A DNA stretch of 64,000 bases from Paracoccus sp. R12_2 (lineage in GTDB: Bacteria; Pseudomonadota; Alphaproteobacteria; Rhodobacterales; Rhodobacteraceae), in NCBI RefSeq assembly GCF_017744015.1, contig NZ_JAGHRA010000003.1, positions 62,001-126,000 of the forward strand, written 5' to 3'. The notes below the pieces were generated by a model that did no database searches, was not told the DNA's origin, and saw only the letters and a program-made list of their open reading frames with translations. Positions 10,711-18,968 of the stretch are shown here, in pieces. Each line of letters begins with the position of its first letter. The stretch's first letter is position 1. The position numbers were made by a program, and so were the translations under genes.

Positions 10711-12063
10711 TCAGCCTGCCAGCCGTGCGACCGCGCTTTTCGCGCGGCGTTGAAGATCGCGGGTATCGGCGGTCAGAAGACGATGATCATCGACCACCGC
10801 CCTGCCCCGCACATAGACCGCACGCGGGCGAACCGGGGCACAGAAGACCAGAGCGGCGACGGGGTCCCATTGGCCGGCGGCCGCAAGTTCGCCGACATCC
10901 CACAGCACCAGATCGGCCTGCATTCCGGGCATCAAGGCACCGATATCGCGGCGCCCCAGGACGCGTGCCCCGCCGCGCGTCGCGATCTCCAGCGCCTCGC
11001 GCGCACCAAGTGCGCCGGGCCCGTCGCGCAGACGCGCAACCAGCATCGCCTGCCGAGCCTCCAGCCCCAGATGGCTGCAATCATTGCTGGCCGATCCATC
11101 CACGCCCAACCCGACCGGCACACCCGCATCGCGCATCGCGCGGACCGGGGCGATGCCGCTGGCCAGACGCGAATTGGAACAGGGGCAATGCGCGACACCG
11201 GTGCCCGTCCGCGCGAACAGGCCGATCTCGTCGCCCGACAGCTTGACACAGTGGGCATGCCAGACATCCTCGCCGGTCCAGCCCAGGCTTTCGGCGTAAT
11301 CGCCCGGCAGCATGCCGAAATTCTCCAGCGAATAGCGGATATCCTCGTCATTCTCGGCCAGATGGGTGTGCAACCGCACGCCCTTCTCGCGCGCCAGAAC
11401 GGCGGCGTCACGCATCAGTTCGCGGCTGACCGAGAACGGCGAGCACGGGGCCAGCCCGACCTGAACCATCGCCCCCTCGGCTGCATCGTGATAGGCATCG
11501 ACGACACGTTCGCTGTCCTTCAGGATCGCGGTCTCGTCCTCGACCAGTTGATCGGGGGGCAAGCCGCCCTTGCTTTCGCCGATCGACATCGCGCCGCGCG
11601 TGGCGGTGAAGCGGATGCCGATATTCGCGGCCGCCTCGATGCTGTCATCCAGCCGCGACCCGTTGGGGTACATGTAGAGATGATCCGACGAGCAGGTGCA
11701 GCCTGACATCGCCAGTTCTGCCAGCCCGATTTCAGCGGACAGGCGGATGTCGTCGGGCGTCATCCGCGCCCAGATCGGGTACAGCGTCTTCAGCCAGCCG
11801 AACAATGCCGCATCCTGCGCCGCAGGGACCGCGCGGGTGAGGGTCTGGAACAGATGATGATGCGTGTTGACCAGTCCGGGCGTCACCACGCAGCCCTCGG
11901 CCTCGACCACCTGCGCATTGTCGCGCGGCAGGCCCTGGCCCGCCGCGACGATCTTTCCGTTCTGGATCAGGACATCGCCATTCGCGATCTCGCGGCGGTC
12001 GTCGTCCATGGTAACGACGACCTCGGCGCCCCTTATCAGCAGCCGATCAGATGTCGGCTGCAT
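10711..12063 (-). CDS. 8-oxoguanine deaminase (amidohydrolase)
   Basis: 450-residue amidohydrolase. The metal site includes NTHHHLFQ and HTHLAEN, then DVWHAHCVKL and GVDGSASNDCSHL. This GVDGSASND block with the APCSPFSVS segment matches 8-oxoguanine deaminases rather than guanine deaminase. The reaction gives urate directly from 8-oxoguanine, bypassing xanthine dehydrogenase. The start is taken at ATG 12063 with GAGGCGGG ahead of it; it overlaps the permease stop by 17 bases, so the two are coupled. Together with the permease it runs on from bhcD at the end of the bhc operon. An atrazine-type chlorohydrolase-like activity cannot be excluded from sequence alone. Confidence 0.85.
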   Translation of the reverse strand: MQPTSDRLLIRGAEVVVTMDDDRREIANGDVLIQNGKIVAAGQGLPRDNAQVVEAEGCVVTPGLVNTHHHLFQTLTRAVPAAQDAALFGWLKTLYPIWARMTPDDIRLSAEIGLAELAMSGCTCSSDHLYMYPNGSRLDDSIEAAANIGIRFTATRGAMSIGESKGGLPPDQLVEDETAILKDSERVVDAYHDAAEGAMVQVGLAPCSPFSVSRELMRDAAVLAREKGVRLHTHLAENDEDIRYSLENFGMLPGDYAESLGWTGEDVWHAHCVKLSGDEIGLFARTGTGVAHCPCSNSRLASGIAPVRAMRDAGVPVGLGVDGSASNDCSHLGLEARQAMLVARLRDGPGALGAREALEIATRGGARVLGRRDIGALMPGMQADLVLWDVGELAAAGQWDPVAALVFCAPVRPRAVYVRGRAVVDDHRLLTADTRDLQRRAKSAVARLAG

Positions 12064-13537
12064 GACCCGCCTCGCGCATTTCGGCCTCATCGACACTTGG
12101 TGCGCCATTGTAGAACCAGTTCAGCAGCACCGCAGTGATCGCGGCCAGCAGGATGCCCGAATGGATCAGCGGATGGATCGCGTGCGGCATCCACTGGTTG
12201 AAATGCGGCGCGATCATCGGGATCATGCCCATTCCGATCGAGATCGCCACGATGAACAGGTTGTGGCGGTTGCCCGCGAAATCCACGCGGCTGAGGATGC
12301 GCACCCCGGTCGCCGCAACCATGCCGAACATCACCAGCCCGGCGCCGCCCAGAACGGTGGTCGGCAGGCTTTCGACCAGCGCCCCCATCTTCGGGATCAG
12401 TCCCAGCACGATCATGATCGCGCCCCCCGCCACGCAGACATAGCGCGAGCGGATGCCGGTCACCCCGACCAGCCCGACATTCTGGCTGAAGGACGTATAG
12501 GGAAAGGTGTTGAACAACCCACCGATGGCCGTCCCCAAGCCGTCCGCCCGCAGACCGGCGGCCAGCGATTTCTGGGTGATGGGTTTCTTGCACATGTCGC
12601 CAAGCGCCAGGAACATCCCGGTGGATTCGATCATCGTGACCAGCATGACCAGAAGCATGGTCAGGATCATGATCGGATCAAAGGTCGGCATCCCGAAATG
12701 CAGCGGCTTGATCAGCGCGAACCATTGCGCCGAGGCCACCTTGTCGAAATGCATCATGCCCAGCATTGCCGCCGCCACGCCGCCGACCGCGATACCGACC
12801 AGAACGGCGATATTGGCAAGAAAGCCCTTGGCATAGCGCGACACGACCAGAATCGTGCCCAGCACCAGCAACGCGATCAGGATATTGCGGCCCGACGCGT
12901 AAAGCGGGTTCGGTACCGTCGCGGCCAAGGCCACGCTGGCGGGCACGTCGCCTGCAGCACGCGCGCTTTCCAGCCATGCGGCGGCTTCCGGATCGACGAC
13001 ATTTGGCGCGGTGGGACCGACCTGAAGCCCGAAGATCCAGTTGATGCCGATCGGCATCAGGCTGATCCCGATCGTCAGGATCAGCGTGCCTGTCACGACC
13101 GGCGGAAAGAACCGCAGCATCTTGCTGATGACCGGGGCGATCAGGATGCCGATGATCCCTGCCGCGATGATCGATCCGAACAGCGCCCGCGCGCCCTCGT
13201 GACCGGGCATCGAGGTGGCGATGGCCACCATAGGCCCGACCGACGCGAAGGTCACACCCATCATCACCGGAAGCTTGATGCCGAAATACTGCGTCGCGCC
13301 AAAGCTTTGGATGATCGACACGATTCCGCAGACGAACAGGTCTGCCGAGATCAGGAACGCGACCTCCTCGGGGGGCAGGTTCAGCGCCCGCCCGACGATC
13401 AGCGGAACCGCGATCGCGCCCGCATACATGACCAGCACGTGCTGGAAACCAAGGGTGATGAGCTTGGGTGCCGGCAGCACCTCATCGACGGCGTGAACCG
13501 TCGCCTCTCTACCGGCGTCATAGCTTGCATCAGACAT
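12047..13537 (-). CDS. NCS2-family purine (xanthine/urate-type) permease
   Basis: 496-residue polytopic membrane protein of the nucleobase:cation symporter-2 family, with 12-14 predicted helices. Family features include LGFQHVLVMYAGAIAVPLIV at the N-terminus, the FAGNRHN-type helix region and the FNTFPYTSFSQNVGLVGVTG segment characteristic of xanthine/uric acid transporters. Substrate is likely xanthine, urate or another oxopurine. A strong GGGAGGT Shine-Dalgarno precedes the ATG. Only 35 bases separate it from the bhcD stop and its own 3' end overlaps the 8-oxoguanine deaminase gene, so it appears to belong to the bhc transcript. Confidence 0.9.
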   Translation of the reverse strand: MSDASYDAGREATVHAVDEVLPAPKLITLGFQHVLVMYAGAIAVPLIVGRALNLPPEEVAFLISADLFVCGIVSIIQSFGATQYFGIKLPVMMGVTFASVGPMVAIATSMPGHEGARALFGSIIAAGIIGILIAPVISKMLRFFPPVVTGTLILTIGISLMPIGINWIFGLQVGPTAPNVVDPEAAAWLESARAAGDVPASVALAATVPNPLYASGRNILIALLVLGTILVVSRYAKGFLANIAVLVGIAVGGVAAAMLGMMHFDKVASAQWFALIKPLHFGMPTFDPIMILTMLLVMLVTMIESTGMFLALGDMCKKPITQKSLAAGLRADGLGTAIGGLFNTFPYTSFSQNVGLVGVTGIRSRYVCVAGGAIMIVLGLIPKMGALVESLPTTVLGGAGLVMFGMVAATGVRILSRVDFAGNRHNLFIVAISIGMGMIPMIAPHFNQWMPHAIHPLIHSGILLAAITAVLLNWFYNGAPSVDEAEMREAGHAADI

Positions 13538-13572
13538 AGCGGACCTCCCTTTCCACGAATGTCGGATTGAAA

Positions 13573-14535
13573 TCAGATCTCGACTTCGATGGCCTTTCCC
13601 TGTTGTTTCGCCAGTTCGACAACAGCGCCCGCGACCGCAAGATCCTGCAGACCGACGCCGGTGCCGTCAAAGATGGTGACTTCCGCATCGCCACGCCCCT
13701 CGTGATCGCCGGTGATAACCCGGCCTATCGCGGTGACGTCGCTGTCGGAAATCGTTTTCTGCGCCGCGGCGTGCTGGAATTCACCGATGCTGACCGATTG
13801 GGCAACCTCGTCAGTGAACAGCCGCGCCCGCCCGACCAGCGCCGGGTCAAGTTCCTGCTTGCCCTTGGTGTCGGTGCCCATGGCCGCGATATGGGTCGAA
13901 CCCTCTACATGCGCGTCCATCAGCAGCGGTTCGAACGCCGAGGTGATCGAGATGATCACGTCGGCCTCGGCCCCCAGGCGAGGCAGTTCGACCGCCTCGA
14001 AAGGCAGGCCCAGATCAGCCGCCGTATCGGCAAGGCGGGACAGCATCTCGGGATGCGGATTCCAGCCGATGACCTTCTCGAAGGTGCCGGTGCGGGCGGC
14101 TGCCCGCATCTGGAACGCGGACTGGTGTCCCGCGCCGATCATGCCCAGCACCTTGGCGCCCTTGGGTGCCAGATGCTTGATCGACACGGCACTGGCCGCC
14201 GCCGTGCGCAAGGCTGTCAGCAGGTTGCCCCCCACCGCTGCCGCGACACGACCGGTGTCGGGATCGAACAGGAACACGGTGGACTGATGGTTGATCAGCC
14301 CGTGTTTCTGGTTGTTCGGCCAATAGCCGCCCGCCTTCAGCCCCAGCGTCTTGCCCGCGCGGTCGAAACCGCCCTTGAAGCCATACAGCGCGTCTTCATA
14401 CCCGATGGCCTCGCGGACCACCGGGAAGTTGTAGGCGTCATCCGAGGCCATGGCGGCGAAGACCCGCTCGACCGCGTCGAATGCCGCTTCGGGCGTCATC
14501 AGCCCGGCGATTTCCTTCTCAGGGACGACCCACAT
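13573..14535 (-). CDS. bhcD: Iminosuccinate reductase BhcD (ornithine cyclodeaminase family)
   Basis: Fourth enzyme of the beta-hydroxyaspartate cycle: reduces iminosuccinate to L-aspartate with NAD(P)H, regenerating the amino donor for BhcA. The 320-residue protein belongs to the ornithine cyclodeaminase/mu-crystallin family, with the KAGGYWPNN substrate region and a Rossmann motif MIGAGHQSAFQM. By homology alone it could be called ornithine or alanine dehydrogenase; the assignment rests on its place after bhcC, bhcB and bhcA. The start is set at ATG 14535, which overlaps the bhcC stop (ATGA); an upstream in-frame start would need to lie inside bhcC. Confidence 0.9.
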   Translation of the reverse strand: MWVVPEKEIAGLMTPEAAFDAVERVFAAMASDDAYNFPVVREAIGYEDALYGFKGGFDRAGKTLGLKAGGYWPNNQKHGLINHQSTVFLFDPDTGRVAAAVGGNLLTALRTAAASAVSIKHLAPKGAKVLGMIGAGHQSAFQMRAAARTGTFEKVIGWNPHPEMLSRLADTAADLGLPFEAVELPRLGAEADVIISITSAFEPLLMDAHVEGSTHIAAMGTDTKGKQELDPALVGRARLFTDEVAQSVSIGEFQHAAAQKTISDSDVTAIGRVITGDHEGRGDAEVTIFDGTGVGLQDLAVAGAVVELAKQQGKAIEVEI

Positions 14536-15698
14536 CAGTAAGCCTTCCCGCGCGCGCTGACCGGCCACAGGGTCTCGACCTTGCCGTTGCGCACGCCGAC
14601 ATACCAGTCGTGCACATTGCAGGTCGGGTCACAATGGCCCGGCACCAGCCGCAGCTTGTCATTGACCTGCAACACGCCCTGCGGATCGTCCACGACGCCG
14701 TGTTCGTCGCTGCACTTGATGTATTTCACGTCGTCACGGCCATAGATGAAGGGCAGCCCGCTATCGACCGACTGGGCCTTCAGACCGGCGTCGACGATGG
14801 CCTTGTCGGCCTTCGCATGGCTCATCACCGAGGTCAGGATGAACAGCGCGTTTTCCCATTCGCCCTGGTCGATGCGGTTGCCGTCCTTGTCCAGGATGCG
14901 GCCATAGTCGGCATCCATGAAGGCATAGCTGCCGCACTGCAATTCGTTGTAAACGCCCGAATTGCTTTCAAAGTAATAGCTGCCGGTGCCACCGCCCGAG
15001 ACCAGTTCCGGCTCCAGCCCGGCAGCCTTCAGCGCGTCCACGGCTTCCTTGACTTGCGCGATGGCAGCGTCCAGCTTGGCCTTGCGGTCGTCAAAGCTGT
15101 CCATGTGCTGCATCGCGCCCTGATAGGCTTGGATGCCGGTGAATTTCAGCCCCGGCGCCGCATCGACGGCACGCGCGATCTCGACGACCGCATCGGCTGT
15201 CTTGACCCCGCATCGACCTGCGCCGCAGTCGATTTCCACGAACACCTCGATCTGGGTGCCGTGCTTTTCCGCCGCCGCCGACAGATCGGCGACATTGGCC
15301 ACATCGTCCACGCAGACGATGATGCGGCTGCCCAGCTTGGGCAGGCGGGCCAGACGGTCGATCTTCGCCGGGTCGCGGACCTGGTTGCTGACCAGCACAT
15401 CCTTGATGCCGCCGCGCACGAAAACCTCGGCCTCGCTGACCTTCTGGCAGCAGACGCCAATGGCGCCGCCCAGGGATTCCTGCAGCTTCTGGACATCGAC
15501 AGATTTGTGCATCTTGCCGTGGCTGCGGTGACGCATGCCGTGGGCCTTGGCATAATCGCCCATCTTCCTGACGTTCCGCTCCAGCGCGTCCAGGTCCAGG
15601 ATCAGGCAGGGCGTCTGGATGTCCTTTTCATCCATGCCCGGCAGCGCGGGCACGTCGAAGCCGACCTCGAGACCTTCGAAATTGGTGGGTGCGTTCAT
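14535..15698 (-). CDS. bhcC: Beta-hydroxyaspartate aldolase BhcC (D-threonine aldolase fold)
   Basis: Condenses glycine with glyoxylate to (2R,3S)-beta-hydroxyaspartate in the cycle. The 387-residue protein is a fold-type III PLP enzyme: TPCLILDLDALERN near residue 30, the HRSHGKMHKS segment with the PLP lysine, and near the C-terminus GHCDPTCNVHDWYVG, the divalent-metal site of the D-threonine/3-hydroxy-D-aspartate aldolase family. A GAGGAGGG Shine-Dalgarno precedes the ATG. It lies 12 bases after bhcB and overlaps bhcD. Confidence 0.93.
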   Translation of the reverse strand: MNAPTNFEGLEVGFDVPALPGMDEKDIQTPCLILDLDALERNVRKMGDYAKAHGMRHRSHGKMHKSVDVQKLQESLGGAIGVCCQKVSEAEVFVRGGIKDVLVSNQVRDPAKIDRLARLPKLGSRIIVCVDDVANVADLSAAAEKHGTQIEVFVEIDCGAGRCGVKTADAVVEIARAVDAAPGLKFTGIQAYQGAMQHMDSFDDRKAKLDAAIAQVKEAVDALKAAGLEPELVSGGGTGSYYFESNSGVYNELQCGSYAFMDADYGRILDKDGNRIDQGEWENALFILTSVMSHAKADKAIVDAGLKAQSVDSGLPFIYGRDDVKYIKCSDEHGVVDDPQGVLQVNDKLRLVPGHCDPTCNVHDWYVGVRNGKVETLWPVSARGKAY

Positions 15699-15710
15699 GG
15701 ATAGCCCTCC

Positions 15711-16673
15711 TCAGATCCAGGGCAGCTTGTCGAGATCGACATTGCCGCCGGTGATGATGATGCCGACACGTTTGCCGGCGAATGCGTCGCGGTTCTTCAG
15801 GATCGTGGCCAGCGGCACTGCGCTGCTGGGTTCCATCACCACGCGCAGATGTTTCCAGGTCAGTTTCATCGCCTCGATGATCTCGGCATCCGAGGCGGTG
15901 TAGATCTCGGACACGTGGTTGCTGACGAAATGCCAGGTCAGGTCCTTCAGCGGCACCAGCAGACCGTCGGCGATGGTCTTGGGCGCGTCATCGGCGATGA
16001 TGTGCCCGGCCTTGAAGCTGCGATAGGCGTCGTCCGCCTGTTCGGGTTCAGCCGCGATCACCTGCGTTTCGGGGGCCAGCGTCGCCAGCGTCAGGCAGGT
16101 GCCCGAGATCATCCCGCCACCGCCGATCGGGGCTACGACCATGTCCAGACCGTCGGTCTGTTCCATGAATTCCTTGGCGCAGGTGCCCTGCCCCGCAATC
16201 ACGCGCGGGTCGTTATAGGGATGCACGAAATCGCCGCCGGTCTCGGCCTGGACCTGCGCAAATGTCGCCTCGCGCGAACTGGTCGAGGGATCGCATTCGG
16301 TGATCTTGCCGCCATAGCGGCGAACCGTGTCCTTCTTGGCCTGTGGGGCAGTGCGCGGCATCACGACGTTGCAGGGAATGCCCCGCCGCATCGCCGCATA
16401 GGACAGGCAGGACGCGTGGTTGCCCGAGGAATGCGTCGCCACACCCTTGGCGGCCTGCGCCTCATCCAGCCCGAACACCGCATTGCTGGCGCCGCGGACC
16501 TTGAAGGCCCCAGGCTCCTGGAAGTTTTCGCATTTGAAGAACAGCTGCGCACCGGTCAGATCGTTGAGGTAGTCCGACACGCGCACCGGGGTCCGCCGGA
16601 TATGCGGCTTGATCCGTTCATGCGCGGCCAGCATGTCCTGGTAGGTGGGAATATACATCTCGGCGTCCTTCAT
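15711..16673 (-). CDS. bhcB: Beta-hydroxyaspartate dehydratase BhcB
   Basis: PLP-dependent dehydratase converting beta-hydroxyaspartate to iminosuccinate in the cycle. The 320-residue serine/threonine dehydratase-like protein has the PLP lysine in EPGAFKVRGASNA (about residue 58), the SSGNHAS loop and the Gly-rich PIGGGGMISG phosphate-binding loop, without a regulatory ACT domain. Annotation as generic threonine dehydratase or serine racemase is possible by homology; the cluster decides. ATG 16673 shares one base with the bhcA TGA stop; a GTG one codon upstream is an alternative start. Confidence 0.92.
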   Translation of the reverse strand: MKDAEMYIPTYQDMLAAHERIKPHIRRTPVRVSDYLNDLTGAQLFFKCENFQEPGAFKVRGASNAVFGLDEAQAAKGVATHSSGNHASCLSYAAMRRGIPCNVVMPRTAPQAKKDTVRRYGGKITECDPSTSSREATFAQVQAETGGDFVHPYNDPRVIAGQGTCAKEFMEQTDGLDMVVAPIGGGGMISGTCLTLATLAPETQVIAAEPEQADDAYRSFKAGHIIADDAPKTIADGLLVPLKDLTWHFVSNHVSEIYTASDAEIIEAMKLTWKHLRVVMEPSSAVPLATILKNRDAFAGKRVGIIITGGNVDLDKLPWI

Positions 16674-17863
16674 CACGCGGCGGCCCGTTCTGCGCCCGCA
16701 ACGCTTTGGCGGTAATGTTCCTGCGCGGCGGCAACGCCGCTGCCCAGGGTGATCGGCAGGCCCAGATCGGCCATGACCATTTCCGCCGTGGCGATCCCCG
16801 ACAGCGCCATGACATCGGTCAGGCTGCCCAGATGGCCGATGCGGAACACCTTGCCGGCGACATCGCCCAACCCGGTGCCGAATGCCACGCCATAGCTGTT
16901 CAGCGCGTGGCTGACGATCTTGTTGGCGTCAAAGCCCTCGGGGACGCGGATCGCGCTGACGCTGTCGGAATAGAGGTCGGGCCGGACGGCGCACAGCGAC
17001 AGCCCCCAGGCGCCGACCGCCTTGCGCACACCCTCGGCGATGCGGTGATGACGGGCAAAGACGTTTTCCAGCCCCTCGTCCAGCAGCATGTCGCAGGCGA
17101 CGTTCAGCCCGTTCAGCAGGCCGACCGGCGGCGTATAGGGAAAGCCGTTGGCGGCATAGCCCTTGGCCATGTCGCGAATGTCGAAGAAGGTGCGCGGCAG
17201 CTTGGCCGTCTCGACCGCGGCCATCGCCTTGGGCGAAAAGCCGACGATGGCCAGTCCCGGCGGCAGCATGAAGCCCTTCTGACTGCCGGTCACGGCGATA
17301 TCGACACCCCATTCATCCATGCGGAAATCATAGCAGGCGATCGAGCTGACGCCGTCCACGAACAGCAGCGCCGGATGACCGGCTGCGTCCAGCGCGCGGC
17401 GGACCGCGGCGATGTCGCTGCGAACGCCGGTCGCGGTCTCGTTATGCGTGGCCAGAACGACCTTGATCTCGTGGTTCTTGTCGGCGGTCAGGATTTCCTC
17501 GAAGCGGTCGGCGGGAACGCCGTCGCCCCATTCTGCCATGACGACCTGCACGTCCAACCCGTGGCGCTGGCACATGTCGATCCAGCGATGGCTGAACATG
17601 CCGTTGCGCGCGGCCAGAACCTTGTCGCCGGGCGACAACGTGTTGGTCAGCGCGGTTTCCCAGCCGCCGGTGCCGGTCGAGGGGAACACGAAGACCTGGC
17701 CGTCGGTGGTTTTCAGGACCTTCTTGACGCCTTCCAGCGCTGGATGAAGGATCTTGCCGAACACCGGGCTGCGATGGTCGATCGTGGGCATGTCCACGGC
17801 CTTGCGCAGCACTTCGGGAATGTTGGTCGGGCCGGGAATGAAAACGGGATTCTGGCTGGTCAT
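16673..17863 (-). CDS. bhcA: Aspartate-glyoxylate aminotransferase BhcA
   Basis: First enzyme of the beta-hydroxyaspartate cycle: transaminates glyoxylate to glycine with L-aspartate, giving oxaloacetate, the net product of the cycle. The 396-residue class V (fold type I) aminotransferase has PSTGTGGWETAL at residues 61-72, ATHNETATG near 138-146 and the PLP lysine K196 in TGSQKGFML. It resembles serine-glyoxylate and ureidoglycine-glyoxylate aminotransferases; position as first gene of bhcABCD supports the BhcA call. An AGGAGGAG Shine-Dalgarno precedes the ATG. The divergent bhcR lies 187 bases upstream. Confidence 0.94.
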   Translation of the reverse strand: MTSQNPVFIPGPTNIPEVLRKAVDMPTIDHRSPVFGKILHPALEGVKKVLKTTDGQVFVFPSTGTGGWETALTNTLSPGDKVLAARNGMFSHRWIDMCQRHGLDVQVVMAEWGDGVPADRFEEILTADKNHEIKVVLATHNETATGVRSDIAAVRRALDAAGHPALLFVDGVSSIACYDFRMDEWGVDIAVTGSQKGFMLPPGLAIVGFSPKAMAAVETAKLPRTFFDIRDMAKGYAANGFPYTPPVGLLNGLNVACDMLLDEGLENVFARHHRIAEGVRKAVGAWGLSLCAVRPDLYSDSVSAIRVPEGFDANKIVSHALNSYGVAFGTGLGDVAGKVFRIGHLGSLTDVMALSGIATAEMVMADLGLPITLGSGVAAAQEHYRQSVAGAERAAA

Positions 17864-17920
17864 GGCGACTCCTCCTGCGGGTTATTGACGAATTTACGCG
17901 CTGCGGCGCAATGTCACAAT

Positions 17921-17994
17921 TTTTCTGGAAACGTTTTTCGATAAGCGGAAAGATGCTGGAAAATCACGCCTAAACATGGGCTTGCGTTTTTCCA
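17921..17994. promoter_or_regulatory. Candidate BhcR operator region between bhcA and bhcR
   Basis: The bhcA-bhcR gap holds two inverted-repeat elements. The first is TTTCTGGAAA at 17922-17931. The second has arms TGGAAAA (17957-17963) and TTTTCCA (17988-17994), 24 bases apart, each followed on the inner side by a CGC/GCG match with a two-base offset. Repeated TGGAAA units in a divergent IclR-regulator promoter fit an operator for that regulator. No footprint or promoter boxes can be proven from sequence. Confidence 0.5.
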
Positions 17995-18050
17995 CTTGCG
18001 ATCCGGCATTTTCGCTGGAATCAGGATGCATTCTTAACCGGGGGGATAAA

Positions 18051-18857
18051 ATGGCTGAACCTCAACGCAAACGCGGCCGCCCGCGCAGTGCGCCCGAGGC
18101 AGCGGGCACCATCCAGGCATTGGATCGCGCGCTGGATATCCTCGACCTGCTGGCCGCGCATCCCGGCCTGACGCTGTCCGAGATCGCCGAAAAGATGCAG
18201 CAGTCGCCATCGACCGTGCATCGCGTCCTGCACACCTTGGCCGCGCGCGGCGTGGCCGAAACTGATCTGGCCACGCAGACCTGGCATATCGGCCCGGCGA
18301 CCTTCCGGCTGGGATCCGCCTTCATGCGCCGGTCTGGCATCGTGGAACGCGCCCGCCCGGTGCTGCGCGCCTTGATGGAACACACCGGCGAGACGGCCAA
18401 TCTGGGCATCCTGAATGGCGATGCCGTGCTGTTCGTCAGTCAGGCCGAAACGCACGAGACGATCCGAGCGTTCTTTCCGCCCGGCACCCGCTCGCCTCTG
18501 CATGCCTCGGGGATCGGCAAGGCGTTGCTGGCGTTCGGTCGTGCCGATACGCTGCGAATGTTGCTGGACCATGTGCCGCTGAAACGGTTCACCGACCGGA
18601 CCCTGACAACGGCCGAGGCGTTGCAGGAAGACCTGTCGCGGATCAGGCATCGCGGCTTTTCCTTCGACGACGAGGAAAAGACCCGCGGCATGCGCTGCAT
18701 CGCGGCCCCGGTCTTTGACCTGACCGGCGAGGCCGTCGCCGGGATCAGCGTCAGCGGCCCCAGCCACCGGATCGGGCATGAACATGTCAAGACGCTGGGG
18801 GCGGCGGTGGCCGCTGCGGCGGGCGAGCTGTCACAGGCGTTGGGCGGACAGGGCTGA
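18051..18857 (+). CDS. bhcR: IclR-family regulator BhcR
   Basis: 268-residue IclR regulator: a basic N-terminal arm (QRKRGRPRSAP), a winged helix-turn-helix around residues 20-85 (LSEIAEKMQQSPSTVHRVLHTL) and a C-terminal effector domain. In Paracoccus the regulator divergent to bhcABCD is BhcR, which controls the cluster and responds to glyoxylate; that role is transferred here by context. ATG 18051 is chosen because GGGGGGAT lies just upstream and the basic arm begins there; an in-frame start 75 bases earlier would add residues unlike the family. It ends toward azgA, with a hairpin between them. Confidence 0.92.
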   Translation: MAEPQRKRGRPRSAPEAAGTIQALDRALDILDLLAAHPGLTLSEIAEKMQQSPSTVHRVLHTLAARGVAETDLATQTWHIGPATFRLGSAFMRRSGIVERARPVLRALMEHTGETANLGILNGDAVLFVSQAETHETIRAFFPPGTRSPLHASGIGKALLAFGRADTLRMLLDHVPLKRFTDRTLTTAEALQEDLSRIRHRGFSFDDEEKTRGMRCIAAPVFDLTGEAVAGISVSGPSHRIGHEHVKTLGAAVAAAAGELSQALGGQG

Positions 18858-18913
18858 GGCTGGTCGTCAGGCCGGATCGCAAGGATCCTGCCACGCCCTT
18901 CCGAAAACGATAA

Positions 18914-18938
18914 GGGCCGCCGGAACAACCGGCGGCCC
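18914..18938. terminator. Hairpin terminator between convergent bhcR and azgA
   Basis: Perfect ten-base stem GGGCCGCCGG (18914-18923) with CCGGCGGCCC (18929-18938), loop AACAA. On the reverse strand it is followed by TTATCGTTTTC, so it most clearly terminates azgA; it may also stop bhcR. Confidence 0.75.
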
Positions 18939-18968
18939 GAACTATTGCCTGGATCGCAGTCCTGGGTG

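Noticed and set aside
16673-17863. Serine-glyoxylate or ureidoglycine-glyoxylate aminotransferase instead of BhcA
   Set aside because: Same family, and the second would fit purine breakdown, but first position in a full bhcABCD set with divergent bhcR makes BhcA far more likely.
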